NCBI GenBank assembly: GCA_028711825.1
Contig: JAQTRM010000003.1
Location: 1-6,833, forward strand
From: Candidatus Omnitrophota bacterium
GTDB lineage: Bacteria; Omnitrophota; Gorgyraeia; Gygaellales; Profunditerraquicolaceae
Direction: 5' to 3'
DNA length: 6,833 nucleotides
The notes under the pieces are model-generated. The model saw only the letters and a list, made by a program, of their open reading frames with translations, was not told the origin of the DNA and searched no databases. The stretch's first letter is position 1; every line of letters starts with the position of its first letter. Shown piece by piece: positions 1 through 4,942 of the stretch. A program made the position numbers and the translations under genes.

Positions 1-317
1 TTTTCGCCCACCTTGGTGCGGCTGGGCTGGACAAGGCAGGAAAAATCACTGCCGTTTATCCTGCGGGTTAAAAGAATTTCTACGCGCCCGCCGGTTTTTT
101 TATGCCCCATCAGGCGGCAATGCAGGACCCTGGTATCATTAAGCACCAAAAGATCGCCTTTCCGGAAAAATCCGTCGATCTGGCGGAATATCTTATGGCT
201 GATACTCCCTTCCTTGCGGTCCAGCACCATAAGCTTAGCCTCCTCCCGTTCTTCCAGAGGGTATTGGGCGATAAGTTCTTTGGGCAGAGGATAATCAAAA
301 TCCGTAAGTTTCATCAT
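1..317 (-). CDS. queA: tRNA preQ1(34) S-adenosylmethionine ribosyltransferase-isomerase QueA (3' end cut by window)
   Basis: QueA transfers and isomerises the ribosyl group of S-adenosylmethionine onto 7-aminomethyl-7-deazaguanine (preQ1) at the wobble position of tRNA, giving epoxyqueuosine; it acts in the cytoplasm. The visible 105 codons read MMKLTDFDYPLP at the N-terminus. They contain the family block LVLNDTRV (residues 57-64) and then the G-x-K-x-TGGRVEILL segment (71-83). These match the start of QueA proteins, which are usually about 340-350 residues, so roughly two thirds is missing beyond base 1. Two ATG codons stand in tandem (317-315 and 314-312); the second gives the canonical MKLTDFDY start. 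No Shine-Dalgarno motif precedes either: the ten bases before the first ATG are TTATTTCCCC on the coding strand. The gene follows the GHL10-like gene by 57 bp, and that gap holds a strong inverted repeat and a mini-ORF. It shares the queuosine pathway with queH two genes upstream. Confidence 0.94.
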   Translation of the reverse strand, partial: MMKLTDFDYPLPKELIAQYPLEEREEAKLMVLDRKEGSISHKIFRQIDGFFRKGDLLVLNDTRVLHCRLMGHKKTGGRVEILLTRRINGSDFSCLVQPSRTKVGE

Positions 318-327
318 GGGGAAATAA

Positions 328-372
328 TTATGGACAGCGGGGTGTCTTGCAGCAATATCCGCTGTCCTTCAT
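328..372 (-). CDS. Possible 14-codon leader ORF before queA
   Basis: This short ORF reads MKDSGYCCKTPRCP and then stops. Its ATG lies 2 bp after the stop codon of the GHL10-like gene, and the last codons of that gene provide a purine-rich GGAAAGAGAG stretch 5 bp before it. That is a better ribosome-binding context than the one at queA. Its stop codon is 10 bp before the first queA ATG. Codons 3-5 and 12-14 carry the two arms of the inverted repeat at 332-367, so ribosomes translating it would open the hairpin. It could be a leader peptide coupling queA translation to upstream translation. It is equally likely to be chance, because ORFs of 14 codons are common. No homologue is recognised. Confidence 0.2.
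   Translation of the reverse strand: MKDSGYCCKTPRCP
332..367 (-). promoter_or_regulatory. Inverted repeat / RNA hairpin in the queA leader
   Basis: On the coding strand GGACAGCGG (367-359) and CCGCTGTCC (340-332) form a perfect 9-bp stem with an 18-nt loop. The stem is G+C rich and lies 14 bp upstream of the tandem ATG of queA. An A/T-rich tail (ATAATTATTT) follows, but there is no continuous T run, so it is a poor intrinsic terminator. A role as attenuator, mRNA stabiliser or translation control element is possible. It does not show the layout of a preQ1 class I riboswitch (short hairpin plus A-rich pseudoknotting tail). The stem is read directly from the sequence; any function is inferred. 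Confidence 0.5.
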
Positions 373-374
373 TT

Positions 375-1547
375 TTACTCTCTTTCCAGGTAACCGCAAA
401 TTTTATCTGTTAAATCATCGATTGAATAAAAGACTAAGCCGTCGGGAGAAAGCTCCCTCACCAGGCAGAGCTGGTTAAAGAACAAATCCGGATTCTTTTT
501 CATCAAGAAAATCCCCAGGCCCGCATAAACCTTGCCTTTGCCGCGGTGACCCAGGGCGCTCTTAACCGTTTCTTTGACAAACTGGTTATCGCGGGAATAT
601 GACATCAACACTACATAATCTATAATTCCCTCCTCAAGCCAAACCGACCAATCCTGAAAAGCGTTATTATAGGCGCGCTCAACCACCGGGATAACCGCGC
701 AGGAAACCGCCATCCCGGGAGACTTTACTTTAACAAGGCTGGAAATTTTACGTACCAGGTCCGTAACCTGCCGGCGGCGCCAATTATCCCAGGCCAGATA
801 TTCATCCTCGTTATTAAGGGAATCCAGGACGTTGATCCCGGTATTATCGCGGAACCTGGCGACGTTAGCTTCCCCATAGCCGTAGGTAAGCCCGAATTTG
901 CTGAACCTGGAGCCGGGAATAAAAGGAACCGGGGAAGGGTAGCGCATATAATCCAGGTGGATGCCGGAAAAAAGCGGATACCGATTAATAATCTCATTGA
1001 CCATCGTAAGGATATAAGACTCCACCCGGGGATCCCCGGGTTCCAGAAATATCATATCCTCCCTTAAATAATATTTATCCAGCTCGCTGCTGCCGGCGGA
1101 GGGTCCGGAGAATCTCCGGTACTGATCGCGGGTAAGGATATCACTGCCGTATTTATTCAGGATATCAGCCTTGGCGTTTTTCCCAAGCCCCAGGATATTC
1201 ACCCAGGCGAATACCTTGATATCGGCCTGTTTGGCTTCTCTTAAAAGCAAATCCAGGGTATCCAGCCCGGCAGCCGACACGATCTGGTCGTATTTTGCGC
1301 GGTCACAGACTTTGGAATCGTAATAAGCGTTACCCGACTGAAAAACCTGAAGGTAGATCTGATTTATCCCGGCCTTCTTGCAGAGAGCGATCAAATCATG
1401 CACTCCTTGCTCAGAATAAAGGAATTTTTTCTCGGAAAAAACCGAAACCCAAACCCCTTTGGCGGCAAGATCATTTTCTTTCGCCGAAACAGGCCTGAAA
1501 ACAAACAGGCTGCAAAGTAAAAATATTAATATACCCCTTAATCTCAT
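375..1547 (-). CDS. Exported glycosyl-hydrolase-like 10 (GHL10/DUF187-type) protein
   Basis: This 390-residue protein looks like a TIM-barrel member of the GHL10 family. The family includes E. coli DigH (YddW), reported to act on denuded peptidoglycan glycan strands. Residues 1-22 form a signal peptide: positive start MRLRG, hydrophobic core, then VSA followed by KEN. There is no lipobox cysteine, so it is probably released to the periplasm or cell surface. Family marks are GVWVSVFS (31-38), strand IYLQVFQ (64-70), KVFAWVNILGLG (111-122), FLEPGDPRVESYI (167-179), the hallmark GIHLDYMRYP (195-204, with D199), and IDYVVLMSYS (309-318). The start gives a complete signal peptide; upstream there is only a weak GGCGA. 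It lies 38 bp after queH and 57 bp before queA, so it is probably cotranscribed with both, although no link to queuosine is known. Peptidoglycan glycan hydrolysis is the most likely role, but the substrate is inferred from the family alone. Confidence 0.87.
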   Translation of the reverse strand: MRLRGILIFLLCSLFVFRPVSAKENDLAAKGVWVSVFSEKKFLYSEQGVHDLIALCKKAGINQIYLQVFQSGNAYYDSKVCDRAKYDQIVSAAGLDTLDLLLREAKQADIKVFAWVNILGLGKNAKADILNKYGSDILTRDQYRRFSGPSAGSSELDKYYLREDMIFLEPGDPRVESYILTMVNEIINRYPLFSGIHLDYMRYPSPVPFIPGSRFSKFGLTYGYGEANVARFRDNTGINVLDSLNNEDEYLAWDNWRRRQVTDLVRKISSLVKVKSPGMAVSCAVIPVVERAYNNAFQDWSVWLEEGIIDYVVLMSYSRDNQFVKETVKSALGHRGKGKVYAGLGIFLMKKNPDLFFNQLCLVRELSPDGLVFYSIDDLTDKICGYLERE

Positions 1548-1585
1548 TCTGATCGCCGCGTTTCCGGTAGCGTGCGGCCTCTCTT

Positions 1586-2116
1586 TTATATTATATTTTT
1601 CGGTCTGATTGAATGTTTACAGCCGCAGTATTTTTGCTGGTAGATGCCCATCCGGCGCGCCTCCGCCTGCCCGTCGCGGAATCCGGGGCGGAAATCCTGA
1701 TAAATGAAATCGACCCCCGCCTCCCTTCCGATCTGATGGCCCAGCTGCTTAAGCCTTAGGTGATTCTGGTAAGGGCTGACCAAAAGAGTGGTGCTGAAAG
1801 CGTCAAATCCCTTGTTCTTCGCCTCCCGGGCGGTCGTAAACAGCCGCAGGGACCAGCAAAGCTCGCAGCGCCCGGGTTCTTTTTCGCATCCGCAGATCTC
1901 GCGCAGGTATTCCGTTTCATCATACTCCGGAATAGCTACCGGAAGCCCGAATTCCCGGCTTACGGTCCTTAAGGCGTTAAGGCGGCTTAAATACTCCTCT
2001 GCCGGGTGAATGTTAGGGTTATAGTAAAATCCGGTAATATTAAAATCGAGGTCTTTAAGAACCTTGAAGGGATGAATGAGGCACGGGCCGCAGCAGATAT
2101 GCAGTAAGATATTCAT
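1586..2116 (-). CDS. queH: Epoxyqueuosine reductase QueH
   Basis: QueH (formerly DUF208) performs the last step of queuosine synthesis, reducing epoxyqueuosine in tRNA to queuosine. It is the cobalamin-independent alternative to QueG. The 176-residue product has the family hallmarks: N-terminal LLHICCGPC (C8, C9, C12), FYYNPNIHPAEEY (30-42), C75/C77 and GRCELCW (C84, C87), FSTTLLVSPYQNH (107-119), DFRPGF (141-146), and a C-terminal YCGC (C164, C166). The cysteines fit an iron-sulfur enzyme with a redox-active terminal pair. The start is set by the conserved N-terminus, because no Shine-Dalgarno motif is present. The 13 bp between the ruvB stop and this ATG instead contains CCTCC, which resembles the anti-Shine-Dalgarno sequence, so translation probably depends on coupling to ruvB. 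Its partner queA lies two genes downstream. Length and motifs look complete. Confidence 0.96.
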   Translation of the reverse strand: MNILLHICCGPCLIHPFKVLKDLDFNITGFYYNPNIHPAEEYLSRLNALRTVSREFGLPVAIPEYDETEYLREICGCEKEPGRCELCWSLRLFTTAREAKNKGFDAFSTTLLVSPYQNHLRLKQLGHQIGREAGVDFIYQDFRPGFRDGQAEARRMGIYQQKYCGCKHSIRPKNII

Positions 2117-2129
2117 AGGTCCGGAGGCG

Positions 2130-3182
2130 TTAAAAAATTTCTTCCTGTTGTTCGCGGTTAAATTTTAATCCGAAATGTTCAAACGCCTTACGGGTAGCGA
2201 TTCTCCCCCGCGCGGTGCGTTTCAAGTATCCGGCCATCAAAAGATACGGCTCTACCGTATCCTCGATCGTATCGACCTCCTCGTTCAGGCTGGCCGCCAG
2301 GGATTCTATCCCCACCGGGCCGCCGCCGAACGATTCCAGGATCAACTTCAAGACCTTGCGGTCAAGGTCGTCGAATCCGGCGCGGTCGATCCTCAGTTCA
2401 TCAAGGATCCGGGCGGCAGAATTCTCGTCGACATCTTCAATCTTTCCGACCTGGGCGTAATCCCTTACCCGGCGCAGGAGACGGTTGGCGATGCGCGGGG
2501 TTCCCCGGGAACGCCTGGCAATCTCAAGGGCTGCCTCATCCCGGATCTTAAGCGCAAGCAGCCGGCTGGAATTCCTGATAATCCTGGCCAACTCCTCCGT
2601 CCGGTAAAAATCCAAACTGTAGAATATCCCGAATCTGGCCCTTAAAGGAGAGGCCAGGAGCCCGCTGCGGGTAGTCGCCCCGATCAGGGTAAAAGGCTTA
2701 AGATTGAATTTGATGGTCTTGGCGTACGGCCCTTTATCGATCACGAAATCGATCTGAAAACTTTCCATCGCCGGGTAGAGGAATTCCTCCACCACCTTGG
2801 ACATCCGGTGTATTTCGTCAATAAACAGAACATCCCCTCTTTCGAGGTTAGTGAGGATACCGATCAGGTCCCCGGCACGCTCGATCGCCGGACCGCTGGT
2901 AGCGGTAATCTTGGCGCCCATCTCATGGGCGATGATATGCGAAAGCGAGGTCTTACCCAGCCCGGGAGGCCCGCTTAGCAGAACATGTTCCAGGGGCTCT
3001 TCCCTCTGTTTGGCCGCTTCGATCGAAATTTTTAAATTATCCACAATCTCCCGGTGGCCGACGAACTCGGAAAAACCCTTCGGCCTTAAGGAAATATTCA
3101 GGACAATATCTTCTTCGGACTCCTTGCTGTCGGCAACGGCGGGATTAGCCTTCAGCAGCGCCTGTCTGATCTCTTCGCTCAT
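2130..3182 (-). CDS. ruvB: Holliday junction branch migration ATPase RuvB
   Basis: RuvB is the hexameric AAA+ motor that, with RuvA, drives branch migration of Holliday junctions during recombination and repair. The 350-residue protein shows all expected parts: SLRPKGFSEFVGH (31-43), Walker A GPPGLGKT (71-78), Walker B LFIDE (119-123), sensor 1 GATTRSG (168-174), PLRARFG with the arginine-finger region (179-185), sensor 2 GTPRIANRLLRRVRD (227-241), and a C-terminal winged-helix domain beginning around GGGPVG (286-291). The family's usual GQ after the RPK motif is GH here, a small deviation. The ATG lies inside the end of scpA, giving a 38-bp overlap in a different frame. A GGGAG lies 13 bp upstream, rather far for a Shine-Dalgarno motif, so coupling to scpA translation is likely. 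ruvA and ruvC are not in this window. ruvB followed by queA (and tgt) is a known order in Firmicutes; here two genes intervene. Confidence 0.98.
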   Translation of the reverse strand: MSEEIRQALLKANPAVADSKESEEDIVLNISLRPKGFSEFVGHREIVDNLKISIEAAKQREEPLEHVLLSGPPGLGKTSLSHIIAHEMGAKITATSGPAIERAGDLIGILTNLERGDVLFIDEIHRMSKVVEEFLYPAMESFQIDFVIDKGPYAKTIKFNLKPFTLIGATTRSGLLASPLRARFGIFYSLDFYRTEELARIIRNSSRLLALKIRDEAALEIARRSRGTPRIANRLLRRVRDYAQVGKIEDVDENSAARILDELRIDRAGFDDLDRKVLKLILESFGGGPVGIESLAASLNEEVDTIEDTVEPYLLMAGYLKRTARGRIATRKAFEHFGLKFNREQQEEIF

Positions 3183-3915
3183 AAGGAATAATATTCTCCC
3201 TGTTCCGTATTATAACGATCTCCTCAAACTCCACGCCCTGGCGGACAATAATCTCCTTCATCTTGGCAAGTTCCAGGATCGCCAGGAAAATCACGATAAT
3301 CTCCAGCTTATTCCTGGCGTTGGCGAATAATTCCGAGAGCCGGATCTCCGTCTGTATCAGCAGAAGATGCAGGATATCGTGCACCTTCTGCTCCACTGTA
3401 TACTGGTCCTTGACTACTTCGTAAAATACCTCGCGGGGCACATCCTTTAAAGCCTGCGAGAAAGCATTAATAAGATCGAAAATACTTGCTTCGAAATAAA
3501 CTTCCTGCTTCCCGGATTCATTATCGCCTTCCGGGACTTCGGTCTTGGGCCGCTTGAACACATCCTGCTGGCGGATCTCCCTTTCCTTAAGATTATCGGC
3601 GACCTGTTTAAACTTTTCGTATTCCAGGAGTCTTTTTACAAGTTCGGCCCGCGGATCCTCCTGCTCCTCCTCGGGAGCCGCTTCTTCCGCCGGCAGCAGC
3701 ATCTTGGATTTTATCTGCATCAGGGTGGCCGCCATCACCAGGAACTCTCCGACGATATTAAGATCCAAAAGCTGCATCAGGTTGATATACTCAAGGTACT
3801 GCTGCGTAACCTTGGCGATCGGGATATCGTAAATATTGAGGTGGTCTTTTTTCACCAGGTAAAGCAGAAGATCCAGCGGTCCCTCGAACATATCAAGGCG
3901 CACTTTATAATTCAT
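3145..3915 (-). CDS. scpA: Segregation and condensation protein A (kleisin ScpA)
   Basis: ScpA is the kleisin that bridges the heads of the SMC dimer and, with ScpB, forms the bacterial condensin that compacts and segregates chromosomes. The start at 3915 gives MNYKVRLDMFEGPLDLLLYL, the classic ScpA N-terminus with the FEGPLDLLL motif. IYDIPIAKVTQQYLEYI (28-44) and LVMAATLMQIKSKMLLP (59-75) follow. An acidic linker spans about 77-88, and the C-terminal winged helix, about 170-240, includes VHDILHLLL and IFLAILELAKMKEI. At 256 residues it has typical length. The frame stays open further upstream inside trpS, but the conserved start and the ATGA overlap (ATG 3915-3913, trpS TGA 3914-3912) decide for 3915. 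The overlap implies translational coupling to trpS. Its last 12 codons overlap the start of ruvB. The usual next gene, scpB, is absent from this position. Confidence 0.97.
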   Translation of the reverse strand: MNYKVRLDMFEGPLDLLLYLVKKDHLNIYDIPIAKVTQQYLEYINLMQLLDLNIVGEFLVMAATLMQIKSKMLLPAEEAAPEEEQEDPRAELVKRLLEYEKFKQVADNLKEREIRQQDVFKRPKTEVPEGDNESGKQEVYFEASIFDLINAFSQALKDVPREVFYEVVKDQYTVEQKVHDILHLLLIQTEIRLSELFANARNKLEIIVIFLAILELAKMKEIIVRQGVEFEEIVIIRNRENIIPYERRDQTGAAEG

Positions 3916-4895
3916 ATTTTCAACAATCCCTTTACTTCGGCGACGGTCTTTTTGGCCAGCAAAGAGGCCTTGGCCTGGCCGGCCGCAAGAATATCCCGGA
4001 CCGTGTCCTTCTGTTTCTCCAGAACCGCCCTTTTTTCCTGGATCGGTTCGAGAATCCCGCCAATCAATGAAACCAGTTCTTTTTTGCAATCGGTGCAGCT
4101 TATCCTGGCCTTCAGGCAGCGCTGGCACAACTCGTCGTGTTCCCGGCAGGAAAAAATCGATTGGTAAGCGAAAACGCTGCATTTATCCGGATGCCCGGGG
4201 TCGCTTACCCTGATACGCTGCGGGTCGGTAAACATTCCCTGCACTTTTTTACGTATTATTTCCGGGGAATCCGAAAGCGCAATATAATTATTATAACTTT
4301 TACTCATCTTGCGGCCGTCCAGCCCCAGAAGGCGGGCGGTCTTGGTCAATAACGCTTTGGGTTCGGAAAAACATTCCTTTTTATAAAGATGGTTGAATTT
4401 CCGCACGATCTGGCGGCAAAGTTCCAGATGCGGCAGCTGGTCTTCCCCCACCGGAACGGCATCCGCCTTATAAAGCAGGATATCAGCGGCCATCAACACC
4501 GGATACCCCAGGAAAGCGAAAGTGCTTAAATCACGGTTGGTCACCTGGCGCAGTTGTTCCTTATATGTAGGGCAGCGCTCCAAGAGGCCCAAAGGCGTAA
4601 TCAGGGAAAGGTAAAAATATAACTCCAGGTGCTCAACAACCTGCGATTGGACGAAAATCGCGGATTTATCGGGATCAATACCGCAGGAGATCCAATCAAT
4701 CACATTATCCAGGATATTATCCTTAAGGCCCGTAGGATTTTCATACTCCGACATCAGGGCGTGCCAATCCGCCACCATAAAAAAACAGTCATACTCCTCC
4801 TGGAGTTTCTTCCAGTTGGATAAAGCGCCTACCAGATGCCCCAGGTGCAGCTTCCCGGTAGGCCGTATCCCGCTTAAGATGCGTTTTTTAGTCAT
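3912..4895 (-). CDS. trpS: Tryptophan--tRNA ligase (TrpRS) with a cysteine array
   Basis: TrpRS charges tRNA-Trp with tryptophan using ATP; it is a cytoplasmic class Ic synthetase. The 327-residue protein is full length. It begins with RILSGIRPTGKLHLGH, which contains the HIGH-type signature HLGH (17-20). VADWHAL (41-47), PVGEDQLPHLE (148-158) and KMSKS (196-200) follow. Six cysteines cluster in the C-terminal domain: C239, C250, C257, C260, C267 and C270. The spacing C239-x20-C260-x6-C267-x2-C270 resembles the four-cysteine [4Fe-4S] site described for Thermotoga maritima TrpRS (first gap x22 there, x20 here). C250 and C257 are additional. Upstream is only a weak purine stretch (AAAGAAAG). 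The gene follows infB by 46 bp filled with heptamer repeats, and its TGA overlaps the scpA ATG. trpS-scpA adjacency is seen in several bacterial groups. Confidence 0.98.
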   Translation of the reverse strand: MTKKRILSGIRPTGKLHLGHLVGALSNWKKLQEEYDCFFMVADWHALMSEYENPTGLKDNILDNVIDWISCGIDPDKSAIFVQSQVVEHLELYFYLSLITPLGLLERCPTYKEQLRQVTNRDLSTFAFLGYPVLMAADILLYKADAVPVGEDQLPHLELCRQIVRKFNHLYKKECFSEPKALLTKTARLLGLDGRKMSKSYNNYIALSDSPEIIRKKVQGMFTDPQRIRVSDPGHPDKCSVFAYQSIFSCREHDELCQRCLKARISCTDCKKELVSLIGGILEPIQEKRAVLEKQKDTVRDILAAGQAKASLLAKKTVAEVKGLLKI

Positions 4896-4907
4896 ATCTT
4901 TCTTTTA

Positions 4908-4942
4908 AACTGTAAGTTATAAGCTTTAAGCTGAAAGCTGAC
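4908..4942. repeat. Degenerate 7-bp tandem repeat between infB and trpS
   Basis: On the plus strand five consecutive 7-mers can be read: AACTGTA, AGTTATA, AGCTTTA, AGCTGAA, AGCTGAC. They share the pattern A(G/A)(C/T)T-x-x-A. The array fills most of the 46-bp gap between infB and trpS, and its last unit touches the infB stop codon (4944-4942). Because AGCT is self-complementary, the array can also fold on itself. No clear promoter or terminator is visible in it. It may be a dispersed intergenic repeat or a remnant of one. The repetition is read directly from the sequence; function is unknown. Confidence 0.6.

Noticed and set aside
332..367. preQ1 riboswitch before queA.
   Set aside because: The stem-loop has an 18-nt loop and lacks the A-rich tail able to form the class I pseudoknot. 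It does not match class II or III layouts that I can recognise.
725..997. A 90-codon minus-strand frame inside the GHL10-like gene.
   Set aside because: It is a different frame of the same strand within a real gene, with no family resemblance and no own ribosome site.
1024..1041. Perfect 18-bp palindrome ACCCGGGGATCCCCGGGT, which looks like a cloning-vector polylinker with SmaI/BamHI sites.
   Set aside because: It lies in frame within the conserved EPGDPR segment of the GHL10-like protein and its flanks do not continue as vector sequence. Codon choice explains it.
2175..3330. Plus-strand open frames of 156 and 177 codons opposite ruvB and scpA.
   Set aside because: They have no protein family features, and the opposite strand holds complete, motif-rich ruvB and scpA.
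3916..4182. Upstream extension of the scpA frame by 89 codons into trpS.
   Set aside because: The canonical ScpA N-terminus begins at 3915 with an ATGA junction. The extension is low-similarity sequence inside trpS coding DNA.
4896..4941. A promoter for trpS in the infB-trpS gap (TATAAC-like box on the minus strand).
   Set aside because: The box is part of the heptamer repeat, and no convincing -35 element sits at the right distance.
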